From Vibrio bathopelagicus (GTDB lineage: Bacteria > Pseudomonadota > Gammaproteobacteria > Enterobacterales > Vibrionaceae), in contig NZ_CP062500.1 in NCBI RefSeq assembly GCF_014879975.1, positions 3,348,001 through 3,412,000 on the forward strand: 64,000 nucleotides of DNA. Reading direction: 5' to 3'. The translations under genes and the position numbers were made by a program. This document shows, one piece after another, positions 8,856 to 17,396 of this stretch (position 1 is the stretch's first letter; each line of letters opens with the position of its first letter). A model generated the notes under the pieces. It was not told the DNA's origin, made no database searches, and saw nothing but the letters and a program-made list of their open reading frames with translations.

Positions 8856-9395
8856 GTGGCTAATAGAGATTATGTAAAGCGCGGTCGTGGCACGAAAAAA
8901 CCGACCAAGAAGCAAGCCCCTCGCCGTAAACCTTGGCGCAGCGGTCTTTTGGCGATCCTCCTTGCCGGTGGTTTTGGTTACGGACTTTACTTACTGAGTA
9001 ATGATCCTGAGCCGCCCACACCAGTGCCTGAGGTGAGCAAGCCGAAACCTAAGCCAAAACCAGCGAAAGTGATTCCACCTCCTCCAGAAGAGAAGTGGGA
9101 CTACGTTGAAACGCTGCCAAGTCGTGAGATTGAAGTTAAAGCCAAAGAGCAAGAGATCTCAAAGATCCCTTACATCATGCAGTGTGGCGCTTACAAAACC
9201 GCTTCTCAGGCAGATGCTCGTAAATTGGATATTGCTTTCCAAGGTATTTCGAGTGAAATCCGTAAGAAAGACGGCAGTAGCTGGTACCGTGTGGTTCTAG
9301 GGCCATACAAGTTTAAGCGTGACGCCGAGCGCGATCGCCACAAACTACAACGAGCAAAAATCGAACCTTGCGCTATTTGGAAAGACACCGAATAG
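8856..9395 (+). CDS. ftsN: Cell division protein FtsN (short form, GTG start)
   Basis: Bitopic inner-membrane protein that triggers septal peptidoglycan synthesis. The protein is 179 residues, clearly shorter than E. coli FtsN (319). The cytoplasmic N-terminus ANRDYVKRGRG matches the family. A single membrane segment lies at about 30-48 (GLLAILLAGGFGYGLYLLS), then a proline/lysine-rich linker (about 51-80). A C-terminal SPOR domain spans about 104-177 with the paired cysteines C110 and C172. The start is GTG at 8856: the encoded N-terminus is conserved and no ATG fits. The shortening is all in the periplasmic linker. Confidence 0.93.
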   Translation: MANRDYVKRGRGTKKPTKKQAPRRKPWRSGLLAILLAGGFGYGLYLLSNDPEPPTPVPEVSKPKPKPKPAKVIPPPPEEKWDYVETLPSREIEVKAKEQEISKIPYIMQCGAYKTASQADARKLDIAFQGISSEIRKKDGSSWYRVVLGPYKFKRDAERDRHKLQRAKIEPCAIWKDTE

Positions 9396-9447
9396 ATTTA
9401 GCGATAGTCGCAGTCTTAATCTTAGCAAAAGCCGAAAACCAAACTCC

Positions 9448-9477
9448 GAAAGCCTCCCATTGTGGAGGTTTTCTTTT
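9448..9477 (+). terminator. Intrinsic terminator after ftsN
   Basis: The stem CCTCC (9453-9457) pairs with GGAGG (9464-9468) around a short loop and is followed by a T-rich tract. Confidence 0.75.
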
Positions 9478-9546
9478 ATCCCCTCCCCTTTAACCAAATT
9501 TCCTTACAACTTCCGCCGATAAGTTGCGCGACATCACTCGACCTTC

Positions 9547-9575
9547 CTTGAATTATCCGAGCACCATCCTCATAT
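9547..9575 (+). promoter_or_regulatory. Sigma-32-type heat-shock promoter of hslVU
   Basis: CTTGAAT (9547-9553) matches the sigma-32 -35 consensus CTTGAAA at 6 of 7, and CCTCATAT (9568-9575) matches the -10 consensus CCCCATNT with one mismatch, separated by 14 nt. It lies about 45 nt before the hslV start. hslVU is a known heat-shock operon. Confidence 0.75.
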
Positions 9576-9618
9576 ACTTTTTATACCCAAAGATAAGAAA
9601 TATTAAGAGGCCCTACTC

Positions 9619-10167
9619 GTGACTACCATTGTATCTATACGTCGTAATAATAAAGTCGTCATCGCGGGTGATGGACAAGTATCTCTAGGCAACACCGTAA
9701 TGAAGGGCAATGCCCGTAAAGTGCGCCGCCTATACAACAATAAAGTACTGGCTGGTTTTGCTGGCGGTACGGCTGATGCTTTCACGCTATTCGAAAAATT
9801 TGAAAGCAAGCTGCAAATGCACCAAGGCCACCTAACCAAAGCTGCCGTTGAGCTGGCGAAGGATTGGCGTAGCGACCGTGCTCTACGTAAATTAGAAGCA
9901 CTGCTAGCAGTAGCGGATGAGACCGCTTCATTGATCATCACTGGTAACGGTGACGTAGTTCAACCAGAGAACGACCTGATTGCTATCGGTTCAGGCGGTA
10001 ACTTCGCTCAAGCAGCGGCTACTGCATTATTAGAAAATACAGATTTAGATGCGCGTGAAATTGCAGAAAAGTCGCTGAACATTGCTGGCGATATCTGCGT
10101 ATTCACCAACCATCACCACACTATTGAAGAACTAGAGAGCACCGTTGAGCTGCCAAAGCCAGAGTAG
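9619..10167 (+). CDS. hslV: ATP-dependent protease subunit HslV (GTG start)
   Basis: Proteolytic subunit of the HslVU (ClpYQ) protease; double hexamers degrade SulA, RpoH and misfolded proteins in the cytoplasm. The protein is 182 residues. After removal of the initiator residue the N-terminal catalytic threonine is exposed ([21 protein letters not shown]), typical of the proteasome-like fold. The start is GTG at 9619, the only choice that leaves Thr2 correctly placed, with AAGAGG upstream. hslU follows 58 nt later. A sigma-32-like promoter lies just upstream. Confidence 0.97.
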   Translation: MTTIVSIRRNNKVVIAGDGQVSLGNTVMKGNARKVRRLYNNKVLAGFAGGTADAFTLFEKFESKLQMHQGHLTKAAVELAKDWRSDRALRKLEALLAVADETASLIITGNGDVVQPENDLIAIGSGGNFAQAAATALLENTDLDAREIAEKSLNIAGDICVFTNHHHTIEELESTVELPKPE

Positions 10168-10225
10168 CGACCGCTTCCATCAATAACGTTGTATTCAACA
10201 GTGATTAAAGAATTAAGGAAAAACC

Positions 10226-11566
10226 ATGTCTGAGATGACTCCTCGCGAAATCGTTCACGAACTCAATCGCCACATTATCGGCCAAGACAACGCTAAGCGT
10301 TCAGTAGCCATCGCACTACGTAACCGCTGGCGTCGTATGCAGCTTGAAGAAAGCCTGCGTGTTGAAGTATCACCAAAGAACATCCTGATGATTGGCCCTA
10401 CCGGTGTGGGTAAAACTGAAATTGCTCGCCGCCTAGCGAAACTGGCGAATGCGCCGTTCATCAAAGTAGAAGCGACTAAGTTCACTGAAGTCGGCTACGT
10501 AGGTAAAGAAGTTGAAACCATCATCCGTGACCTAACGGACGTTGCGATCAAGATGACGCACCAGCAAGCGATGGGAAAAGTACAATACCGCGCTGAAGAG
10601 CAAGCTGAAGAACGCATTCTTGATGCCCTTTTACCACCAGCACGCGATGCTTGGGGTCAGAACGAGCAATCAACGGAAGAGACAACCTCTTCAAACACTC
10701 GCCAGATTTTCCGCAAGAAACTGCGCGAAGGTAAGCTAGACGACAAAGAGATCGAAGTTGATGTAGCGGCACCGCAAATGGGTGTTGAAATCATGTCACC
10801 TCCAGGTATGGAAGAGATGACTAACCAGCTACAAGGCATGTTCCAAAACCTCGCTGGCGACACCAAGAAAAAGCGTAAGATGAAAATCAAAGACGCATTC
10901 AAAGCACTGACTGAAGAAGAAGCTGCGAAGCTTGTGAACCAGGAAGAGCTAAAAGAGAGCGCGATCTTCAACGCTGAAAACAACGGCATCGTCTTCATCG
11001 ATGAGATCGACAAAATCTGTAAGCGTGGCGACAGCTCAGGCCCAGACGTATCTCGTGAAGGTGTTCAACGTGACCTGCTTCCTCTTATCGAAGGCAGCAC
11101 AGTATCAACTAAGCACGGTATGGTTAAAACTGACCACATCTTGTTTATCACATCAGGCGCATTCCAAGTGGCTAAGCCATCAGACCTGATCCCTGAACTG
11201 CAAGGCCGTCTGCCAATCCGAGTTGAACTTGAAGCGCTTTCTGCACATGACTTCAAACGTATTCTTACTGAGCCAAAGGCGTCACTGACAGAGCAGTACA
11301 TTGCCCTGATGAAAACAGAAGATGTCGGCATTGAGTTCACTGAAGATGGCATCAACCAAATTGCTGACGCAGCATGGCGTGTGAACGAAACCACTGAAAA
11401 CATCGGTGCGCGTCGTCTACACACAGTCATGGAGCGCCTAATGGATGAGATTTCATTCGACGCAACAGACAGAGCAGGCAGCAAATTGGTGATTGATGAA
11501 GCTTATGTAATATCTAAGCTTGGCGAGCTCGTGGAAGACGAAGACCTAAGCCGCTTCATCTTGTAG
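10226..11566 (+). CDS. hslU: ATPase subunit HslU of the HslVU protease
   Basis: AAA+ unfoldase that feeds substrates to HslV. The protein is 446 residues. Walker A is GPTGVGKT at 57-64 and Walker B IVFIDEID at 255-262. The sensor/arginine-finger region includes [23 protein letters not shown]. Between the Walker motifs is the I domain, rich in charged and methionine residues. The C-terminus EDLSRFIL is the tail that inserts into HslV. It follows hslV in the same transcript and ends before a strong terminator. Confidence 0.98.
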   Translation: MSEMTPREIVHELNRHIIGQDNAKRSVAIALRNRWRRMQLEESLRVEVSPKNILMIGPTGVGKTEIARRLAKLANAPFIKVEATKFTEVGYVGKEVETIIRDLTDVAIKMTHQQAMGKVQYRAEEQAEERILDALLPPARDAWGQNEQSTEETTSSNTRQIFRKKLREGKLDDKEIEVDVAAPQMGVEIMSPPGMEEMTNQLQGMFQNLAGDTKKKRKMKIKDAFKALTEEEAAKLVNQEELKESAIFNAENNGIVFIDEIDKICKRGDSSGPDVSREGVQRDLLPLIEGSTVSTKHGMVKTDHILFITSGAFQVAKPSDLIPELQGRLPIRVELEALSAHDFKRILTEPKASLTEQYIALMKTEDVGIEFTEDGINQIADAAWRVNETTENIGARRLHTVMERLMDEISFDATDRAGSKLVIDEAYVISKLGELVEDEDLSRFIL

Positions 11567-11625
11567 CACAGGAAACTCCAACTTATTGCTCTATCTCAAA
11601 GAAATAGCAGCTAATAAGCGAATTC

Positions 11626-11653
11626 AAGGCCCACTTTCGAGTGGGCTTTTTAT
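11626..11653 (+). terminator. Intrinsic terminator after hslVU
   Basis: The stem GCCCAC (11629-11634) pairs with GTGGGC (11641-11646) around a 6-nt loop and is followed by a T run. It separates hslVU from menA. Confidence 0.85.
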
Positions 11654-11721
11654 TACCCGAAAAATGGGCGTATACTCAAAACACAGTTTGAAACGAAGAC
11701 TTACAAAGAATTAGACCTACG

Positions 11722-12639
11722 ATGAAACAATCTCTATTGATTTGGCTTGATGCCGCACGACCAAAAACTCTGCCTCTCGCACTTGTCTCTATTCTTACAG
11801 GAAGTAGTTTAGCGTTCGCCAACGACCAATTTTCTTTGTCGATAGCCCTGCTGGCATTTTTAACTGCCACGCTATTACAGATTTTATCGAATTTAGCGAA
11901 TGACTACGGCGATGCGATTAAAGGCACGGATAACGACAAACGCCTAGGCCCGATGAGAGCCATGCAATCGGGCGCTGTCACCGCTCAAACCATGAAACAA
12001 GCGATCATTCTCAATATCGTATTTACGGTAATCGCAGGGTTGATTCTTATTTTTCATGCACTGAGTTCACTCGAAAGTATCTTATCTTTCATTGCTTTAG
12101 GTGTTTTAGCTATTGTCGCAGCGATTGCCTATACCGTGGGTAATAAACCTTATGGTTATATTGGCCTTGGCGACTTGTCGGTGTTTATCTTCTTTGGCTT
12201 GTTAGGGGTTTCAGGTACTTACTTCTTGCACACAGGTCATGTAGAACCAAGTCTGTTTCTCCCAGCACTAGGCTGTGGACTAATGGCCGTTGCCGTTCTC
12301 AACATTAACAACATGCGTGATATTGAAAACGACAGCGAATGTGGCAAGCGCACCATGGCAGTTCGCCTAGGTCAACGTAAAGCTAAGCAATACCATTTCG
12401 CATTACTCGGTTTGGCTCTTGCGTCTTTCGCCATCTACCTACTGATTCAAGAAAAACCGGTCTGGATTAGCCTGCCGTTTTTACTCAGCATTATTATTGT
12501 GTACAAGCATGGCAAGGCCGTTTGGGAAACCGAAAAACCTGCTCAGATTGCACCGATGATGCCAGTCATTGTGAAATGTTCACTGGTTACTAATCTACTG
12601 TTTGCAGGGGTTGTCGTAGCTCAAACTCTATTGAGTTAA
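11722..12639 (+). CDS. menA: 1,4-dihydroxy-2-naphthoate polyprenyltransferase MenA
   Basis: Integral membrane prenyltransferase that attaches the polyprenyl chain in menaquinone synthesis, giving demethylmenaquinone for anaerobic respiration. The protein is 305 residues with about eight hydrophobic segments, as in the UbiA superfamily. The first aspartate-rich motif NDYGDAIKGTDN lies at 60-71 and a second motif NNMRDIENDSECGKRT further on; both bind Mg-pyrophosphate. The conserved N-terminal ARPKTLPLA is at about 12-20. The position between hslU and rraA is as in E. coli. Confidence 0.95.
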   Translation: MKQSLLIWLDAARPKTLPLALVSILTGSSLAFANDQFSLSIALLAFLTATLLQILSNLANDYGDAIKGTDNDKRLGPMRAMQSGAVTAQTMKQAIILNIVFTVIAGLILIFHALSSLESILSFIALGVLAIVAAIAYTVGNKPYGYIGLGDLSVFIFFGLLGVSGTYFLHTGHVEPSLFLPALGCGLMAVAVLNINNMRDIENDSECGKRTMAVRLGQRKAKQYHFALLGLALASFAIYLLIQEKPVWISLPFLLSIIIVYKHGKAVWETEKPAQIAPMMPVIVKCSLVTNLLFAGVVVAQTLLS

Positions 12640-12712
12640 TTGAGACTAATCATTGCAAAGGGATCAAGCACCGATATACTCAAAGTAAGCTCATTGTTCA
12701 AAAGGTATGCTA

Positions 12713-13231
12713 ATGGAATACAACACTTCAGCACTGTGCGACATATATTTGGATCAAGTTGATGTCGTGGATCCAATGTTCAGTAATTTCGGTGGACGAG
12801 CGTCATTCGCCGGACAGATCTCGACGATAAAATGTTTTGAAGACAACGCATTAATTCGGTCTGTATTAGAACAAGATGGTCTGGGGCGGGTGTTGTTGAT
12901 CGATGGTGGCGGCTCACTGAGAAAAGCGCTGATCGATGCTGAAATAGCTCTGCTTGCCGAAGACAATGAATGGGAAGGTATTGTGATTTATGGCTGCGTA
13001 CGCGAAGTCGACGAGCTAGAAGACATGAACCTTGGTATTCAGGCTTTGGCCTCTATTCCCGTTGGTGCGAGCCAAGAAGGTGTCGGTGAATTAGACGTAC
13101 CGGTCAACTTTGGCAGCGTAACTTTCTTACCGGAAGATTACCTCTACGCAGACAACACGGGCATCATTCTTTCTGCTGAACCTTTGGATGTTGAGCTTGA
13201 TTTGGATGTTGAAGAAGAAGAGCCAGAGTAA
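12713..13231 (+). CDS. rraA: Regulator of ribonuclease activity A (RraA)
   Basis: Trimeric protein that binds RNase E and inhibits its endonuclease activity, altering global mRNA decay. The protein is 172 residues from the chosen start [21 protein letters not shown]. Conserved patches include [31 protein letters not shown] and [24 protein letters not shown] sequence. An ATG two codons earlier (12707) sits directly against the AAAGG ribosome-binding sequence, so 12713 has the better spacing. The C-terminus is acidic ([14 protein letters not shown]), a tail longer than in E. coli. It is 73 nt after menA. Confidence 0.94.
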   Translation: MEYNTSALCDIYLDQVDVVDPMFSNFGGRASFAGQISTIKCFEDNALIRSVLEQDGLGRVLLIDGGGSLRKALIDAEIALLAEDNEWEGIVIYGCVREVDELEDMNLGIQALASIPVGASQEGVGELDVPVNFGSVTFLPEDYLYADNTGIILSAEPLDVELDLDVEEEEPE

Positions 13232-13300
13232 CGATTCCAACGAGCCCCACCCAAGCTAACATTCGTAAACCAGCACTTTGCAAATTAGAACAACAAACAA

Positions 13301-13333
13301 AAACGCCCGCTACTGAGTAGCGGGCGTTTTTTT
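13301..13333. terminator. Bidirectional terminator between rraA and zapB
   Basis: A perfect 12-bp stem, AACGCCCGCTAC pairing with GTAGCGGGCGTT around a 3-nt loop, is flanked by A and T tracts. It is well placed to serve both convergent genes. Confidence 0.92.
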
Positions 13334-13349
13334 AAATCTGAAGAGTTGA

Positions 13350-13592
13350 TTACTCTACGTCATCCATTTTACCTAGAAGGTTACGGATGCGATCTTGCCA
13401 TGCAGAGTGCTCTTCCTGCATTTGCTGAGTTTTTTGCTCTAGGTCGTGGCGGCTAGCTTTTAGCTCACCAGCTTCTGTTGCTAGTGCTTCTTTTTCTTCT
13501 TTAAGCTCTTCCACTTCCATTTGAAGAAGTGCAATTGTATCTACTGCTGTTTGAATTTTTGCTTCTAGCTGCTCTAGTACTTCAAAAGACAT
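13350..13592 (-). CDS. zapB: Cell division protein ZapB
   Basis: Small coiled-coil protein that joins the Z-ring through ZapA and links it to MatP and the chromosome terminus. The protein is 80 residues, almost wholly heptad-patterned (MSFEVLEQLEAKIQTAVDTI, then long Leu/Glu/Lys repeats). The N-terminal SFEVLEQLEAK matches the family. It sits between rraA and glpX as in other gammaproteobacteria and is monocistronic. It is convergent with rraA and shares a terminator. Confidence 0.94.
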   Translation of the reverse strand: MSFEVLEQLEAKIQTAVDTIALLQMEVEELKEEKEALATEAGELKASRHDLEQKTQQMQEEHSAWQDRIRNLLGKMDDVE

Positions 13593-13839
13593 TCTGGCCT
13601 ACCTTTAAGTTATCCGTTTGATGGTGAAGGTCTACTCCACTTATTTCCCCATTCTACTCAGCAGAGCAAGGATAAACACTCTATATATTCGATATTTTGC
13701 GCCATTCGATGAAAAAAACAGCGCTTTTTACCGAATATTGACGTGAATTATTACTACCGCGACAACAGACTGATTATTTTGATGAATATTACCTGTTTTC
13801 ACCTGCAAATTGATCGAGAGCAATCCCCAAAAAACAAAA

Positions 13840-13855
13840 AGGCAAACGTTTCCTT
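13840..13855 (+). promoter_or_regulatory. PurR-like LacI-family operator upstream of glpX
   Basis: AGGCAAACGTTTCCTT matches the PurR box ACGCAAACGTTTGCGT at 13 of 16 positions, including the whole GCAAACGTTT core. It lies about 62 nt before the glpX start and 10 bp upstream of a likely -10 element TAAAAT (13866-13871), so it would cover the -35 region. Cra (FruR) recognises a related core and is an alternative. Confidence 0.5.
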
Positions 13856-13916
13856 TGGGATATGGTAAAATTCGCCGCGAAATTTCTATTCCCCCTTTGA
13901 AAATTTTGGAGTCCGC

Positions 13917-14924
13917 ATGAAACGCGATTTAGCAATGTCATTCTCTCGTGTCACTGAAGGTGCAGCACTAGCTGGTTACAAGTGGCTTGGCCGTGGCGAT
14001 AAAAACGCTGCAGATGGCGCTGCTGTAGAAGTAATGCGTAGCCTACTGAACAAAACCGAAATTAGCGGTGAGATCGTTATTGGTGAAGGTGAAATCGATG
14101 ATGCACCTATGCTATACATCGGCGAAAACGTCGGTATTGGCGGTGATGCTGTAGATATCGCCGTTGACCCAATTGAAGGGACACGCATGACAGCAATGGG
14201 CCAATCAAATGCATTGGCTGTATTGGCTGCAGGCGAGAAAGGCAGCTTCCTTAAAGCGCCTGACATGTACATGGAAAAATTAGTTGTTGGTCCTGGCGTA
14301 AAAGGCGTAATTGACCTAGAACTGCCACTGACAGAAAACCTAAAAAACATCGCCAAAGCTTTAGGCAAAACACTCGATACACTAGTAGTAACCACACTTG
14401 CTAAGCCACGTCATGACCAAGTGATTGCCGACATGCAGGCGATGGGCGTTCGTGTATTCGCAGTGCCAGACGGTGATGTTGCTGCTTCTATCTTAACGTG
14501 TATGCCAGACAGCGAAGTGGACGTAATGTACTGCATCGGCGGCGCGCCTGAAGGTGTCGTTTCGGCTGCAGTTATTCGCGCACTCGATGGCGACATGCAC
14601 GCACGTCTGCTTCCTCGTCATGAAGTAAAAGGCGATACAGAAGAGAACCGCAAACACGGTGAGCTTGAATTAGAGCGTTGTGCTGAGATGGGCGTAACGG
14701 CGGGTATCGTGTTGAAGATGGAAGACATGGCTCGTAGCGACAACGTTGTGTTCTCTGCAACGGGTATTACTAAGGGTGACCTTCTAGAAGGCATCACTCG
14801 TACAGGCAATATCGCAACCACAGAAACACTGCTTATCCGTGGTCGCTGTCGTACTATTCGTCGTATCAAGTCTATTCACTACCTAGAGCGTAAAGACCCA
14901 GAAGTGATTGGTCACATCCTGTAA
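13917..14924 (+). CDS. glpX: Class II fructose-1,6-bisphosphatase GlpX
   Basis: Hydrolyses fructose-1,6-bisphosphate to fructose-6-phosphate in gluconeogenesis; Mn-dependent and lithium-sensitive fold. The protein is 335 residues. Metal and phosphate motifs visible are GEGEIDDAPM at 56-65 and DPIEGT at 84-89. The ribosome-binding sequence GGAG lies 6-7 nt before the ATG. It is not linked to glpFK as in E. coli, which fits a housekeeping gluconeogenic role. A 324-bp upstream gap holds the PurR-like site and an AT-rich stretch. A strong terminator follows. Confidence 0.96.
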   Translation: MKRDLAMSFSRVTEGAALAGYKWLGRGDKNAADGAAVEVMRSLLNKTEISGEIVIGEGEIDDAPMLYIGENVGIGGDAVDIAVDPIEGTRMTAMGQSNALAVLAAGEKGSFLKAPDMYMEKLVVGPGVKGVIDLELPLTENLKNIAKALGKTLDTLVVTTLAKPRHDQVIADMQAMGVRVFAVPDGDVAASILTCMPDSEVDVMYCIGGAPEGVVSAAVIRALDGDMHARLLPRHEVKGDTEENRKHGELELERCAEMGVTAGIVLKMEDMARSDNVVFSATGITKGDLLEGITRTGNIATTETLLIRGRCRTIRRIKSIHYLERKDPEVIGHIL

Positions 14925-14995
14925 GCCGTATCCGGTATACAGCAAGTAGATATAGATAAGAGCCTAAAGAGCACCACCTTATCTTCAGCCAATAT

Positions 14996-15030
14996 AAAAA
15001 TCCCCATTAACTGAGTTAGTGGGGATTTTT
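14996..15030. terminator. Bidirectional terminator between glpX and the ygiW-like gene
   Basis: AAAAATCCCCA pairs with TGGGGATTTTT and the stem continues inward with TAAC/GTTA. It is flanked by A and T runs and serves both convergent genes. Confidence 0.9.
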
Positions 15031-15050
15031 TAATGGAAAGCGAATACAAG

Positions 15051-15386
15051 TTAGATTTTTTGGATCATATCCACGTCAATCTGTGTCGTTGTCCATTCAG
15101 AATCGACCTCACCACGGATAGTGACTTTGTCTTCTGGCGAGACCTCTTGCCCCATCCAGTTTTCATGTTCGATTTCCACTTCAATTTCACCACTGCTGTC
15201 TTTAAACAAGTAGAGCTCGCCTCCTAGAGATCGCACAATATTACCGGTTAACACAACAAAGCTATCCTCCGCCGCACTCTTAGCTTGTTGAACATTACTC
15301 ACTGCTGGGGCACTTGGGCCATTAAACGCAGCCAATGCAGAACTCGACATCAGAGTAAGTGTCATTGTGAAAAGCAGCTTATTCAT
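15051..15386 (-). CDS. YgiW/YdeI-family periplasmic OB-fold stress protein
   Basis: Family members are periplasmic proteins linked to tolerance of peroxide, acid and antimicrobial peptides; the biochemical role is not settled. The protein is 111 residues. A signal peptide ends near ALA at about 17-19 (MNKLLFTMTLTLMSSSALA). An OB-fold (BOF) domain follows with VVLTGNIVRSLGGELYLFKD and VTIRGEVDSEW. It lies 18 nt downstream of an outer-membrane barrel gene on the same strand, so the two form an operon. Unlike many genomes, no sensor-regulator pair follows it here. Confidence 0.85.
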   Translation of the reverse strand: MNKLLFTMTLTLMSSSALAAFNGPSAPAVSNVQQAKSAAEDSFVVLTGNIVRSLGGELYLFKDSSGEIEVEIEHENWMGQEVSPEDKVTIRGEVDSEWTTTQIDVDMIQKI

Positions 15387-15404
15387 ACTGATGATTCCCT
15401 GGAG

Positions 15405-16052
15405 TTAAAAGTAGTAAGTCGAGCTAACATTCAAAGATGCGGTGTTGGTATAGCTATCAAGTTGGTACTTTGCATTTGCACCGACAGTGAAACCGGAAGC
15501 AATTTCGTATTCCGCACCAATAGAAACCATTGCGCCAAACTCGTCATTCTTTTCTGAACGAAGGAAAAGCGTGTTATTCAGCTCCATATCATCGTTGATC
15601 ACAAGCTCGTGCTCTTCTGATTTACGAGCCGTTGACTCATATTGCGTATAAGTCACACCCGCTTTCATTTTCGTTGTCCATTTATCGTTAACGGCATAGC
15701 TGAATACTGGGGCTAACGTGATTTGTTTGGCTTTGATTGAAGAGTCCCACTCCATTTCGTGTTGGTACATCTGACCATTGATATCAACGATACCCAGATT
15801 TTTCGAGCGCTCATCATCAAGCTCAAATTGGCTGTAACCCAGCTCAATCGCCCATGATTCATTAATTGAGTAACCAACAAAGCCACCCAAAATACCGTCT
15901 TCCAGTTCAGGATTAAGATTCACGCCGTCAGCCTGAAAAGAAGTTTCAAAATCGTGAACTGTCGAACCGAATCCGTATTCCAAACCAACATAAGGCGCAG
16001 CAGCAACTGAAAATGAGTTTAGGGCGAGGGCTACTAGGATTGTTTTTTTCAC
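15405..16052 (-). CDS. Outer-membrane beta-barrel protein, OmpA/AcfA-like
   Basis: A 215-residue exported protein. The signal peptide is MKKTILVALALNSFSVAAA (cleavage about residue 19). The mature part alternates polar and hydrophobic residues, with about eight predicted strands (LEYGFGS, GGFVGYSI, AIELGYSQFE, TLAPVFSYAV, KMKAGVTYTQ, AMVSIGAEYE, TVGANAKYQL) and ends in YYF, the aromatic C-terminus used by the BAM machinery. Length and layout resemble the small 8-strand barrels called AcfA or porin-family proteins in Vibrio. Ligand and function are unknown. First gene of an operon with the YgiW-like gene. Confidence 0.8.
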   Translation of the reverse strand: MKKTILVALALNSFSVAAAPYVGLEYGFGSTVHDFETSFQADGVNLNPELEDGILGGFVGYSINESWAIELGYSQFELDDERSKNLGIVDINGQMYQHEMEWDSSIKAKQITLAPVFSYAVNDKWTTKMKAGVTYTQYESTARKSEEHELVINDDMELNNTLFLRSEKNDEFGAMVSIGAEYEIASGFTVGANAKYQLDSYTNTASLNVSSTYYF

Positions 16053-16083
16053 TGTATTTTTACCTCTTTATTTCGATAGAGGC

Positions 16084-16117
16084 ATTATCTGAAAACGGCC
16101 GTGAAGTGATCGTGAAG
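16084..16117 (-). promoter_or_regulatory. Tandem response-regulator site and -10 element for the barrel/ygiW operon
   Basis: Read on the minus strand, CTTCACG is directly repeated with a 4-nt gap (16117-16100, 11-bp period). Ten nt further downstream is GATAAT (16089-16084), a good -10 hexamer, and no -35 is evident. An 11-bp direct repeat placed 10-11 nt upstream of the -10 is the layout used by PhoB/OmpR-family activators. The regulator is not identified. Confidence 0.55.
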
Positions 16118-16234
16118 AAAAAGAAAATTCTCAGGTATTTATAAATGCAGAGCAGAGAAAATGACAAAATAGTAAATGGTTTGCTTTATAAACACCTTGC
16201 CTCATAATAGTAAGGTTCACGAGGTAGAGATAGT

Positions 16235-16855
16235 ATGAAAACAAGCGACAAAATCTTACAGACCATTAAACGTCAAGGCGCAGTAACCGCGAAACAATTG
16301 TCAGAAGAATTTGGCATGACGACAATGGGGGCAAGACAGCACCTACAAAGTTTGGAAGATGACGGTATTCTTGCGTTTCATGACGTCAAAGTAAAAGTAG
16401 GTCGCCCAACTCGTCATTGGTCACTGACTCAACAAGGTCATGGTCAATTTTCAGATCGACACGGTGAGCTCACGATTCAAGTGATTGATGCTGTTGAGAA
16501 CCTATTTGGTAAAGAGGGACTAGCTAAAGTAGCCGCTGAACGTGAACAGCACACGTTAAAGCAGTACCAAGCCGCCCTATCTGGCTGCGATAATCTACTG
16601 AGTAAACTTGAAAAACTAACCCAACTTCGAGAAGAAGAAGGGTATATGGCTGAACTTCAAGATCAAGGCGATCACTACATCTTGATCGAAAACCACTGCC
16701 CTATCTGTAAGGCTGCGACTCGCTGCCCTAGCTTGTGCCAATCAGAACTCAATGTTTTCAAAGAATTACTCAAAGATGAATGTCATGTGAGCCGTACTGA
16801 ACACATCATCACTGGCGAACGTCGTTGTACTTACACCCTAACGCCCAGTCACTGA
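16235..16855 (+). CDS. Winged-helix regulator with SufR-like cysteine pattern
   Basis: A 206-residue DNA-binding protein of the predicted-regulator group that includes SufR. The N-terminal winged helix spans about 1-70 (ILQTIKRQGAVTAKQLSEEFGMTTMGARQHLQSLEDDGIL, VKVGRPTRHWSLTQQG). The C-terminal part carries cysteines C155, C158, C164, C168, C183 and C198. C155-X12-C168-X14-C183-X14-C198 is very close to the C-X12-C-X13-C-X14-C pattern of SufR, which ligates an iron-sulfur cluster. An iron-sulfur or redox sensor is therefore likely. Targets are unknown; no suf or isc genes are nearby. It is divergent from the outer-membrane barrel gene and upstream of a DUF3135 gene. Confidence 0.8.
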   Translation: MKTSDKILQTIKRQGAVTAKQLSEEFGMTTMGARQHLQSLEDDGILAFHDVKVKVGRPTRHWSLTQQGHGQFSDRHGELTIQVIDAVENLFGKEGLAKVAAEREQHTLKQYQAALSGCDNLLSKLEKLTQLREEEGYMAELQDQGDHYILIENHCPICKAATRCPSLCQSELNVFKELLKDECHVSRTEHIITGERRCTYTLTPSH

Positions 16856-16957
16856 TTCTGTCTCAATATTGAGAAAACCAAAATAGAACGAAATTTGTAC
16901 AGGTTTCTTTCTTAAGCTTAAAGCATATGAAACATGCTTAATGCTAAGGAAGGAACA

Positions 16958-17305
16958 ATGGGACATCCACAGCCAAATCAAAAACTGCCCCCCTTTGATG
17001 AACTTGTCCAACTCGCAAAAAGCGATCCGAAAGCATTCAATCAATTCAAACACGAGATGTGCGAACAGATGATCTGTTCAGCTTCAGAACCCATGCAAGA
17101 CAGGCTTCGTGCCCAACAGAGCCACATCGACTTAGTGGTTAGCCGTTGTAAAAATCCACATCATACCAATGTCGTACTTATGAAAGAGTTAAGCTGCCAA
17201 GTGTGTAAGTTCCAAGATGCGCTACAAGGTCGTTGCAGCTTTGAAGAAACTCAGCCTGAAAATGTCGTGCCTTTTAGACCTAATACAGAACCCAAAATGT
17301 ATTAA
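16958..17305 (+). CDS. DUF3135 family protein
   Basis: A 115-residue protein of unknown function from the chosen start MGHPQPNQKLPPFDELVQLA. The family feature is the N-terminal LPxFDELxxLAKxxPxxF stretch. Five cysteines occur (CEQMIC, RCKNP, SCQVC, RCSFEE). The frame is open 8 codons further upstream, but AAGGAAGG directly before the 16958 ATG decides the start. It follows the SufR-like regulator by about 100 nt on the same strand. The cysteines next to a likely iron-sulfur regulator are suggestive only. Confidence 0.7.
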   Translation: MGHPQPNQKLPPFDELVQLAKSDPKAFNQFKHEMCEQMICSASEPMQDRLRAQQSHIDLVVSRCKNPHHTNVVLMKELSCQVCKFQDALQGRCSFEETQPENVVPFRPNTEPKMY

Positions 17306-17350
17306 ACGGATACGAATTAAAAGTAGACAAGTAAGCGGTATTAAAAACAA

Positions 17351-17375
17351 AAAAGGGAGCGCAATGCTCCCTTTT
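17351..17375. terminator. Bidirectional terminator
   Basis: AAAAGGGAGC pairs with GCTCCCTTTT around a 5-nt loop. It ends the DUF3135 gene and, in the other direction, the DUF805 gene. Confidence 0.88.
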
Positions 17376-17396
17376 AACTGATGAATCATCCAATCT

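Noticed and set aside
8660..8863. 67-codon frame between cytR and ftsN
   Set aside because: It mostly overlaps the end of cytR in another frame and lacks a ribosome-binding site.
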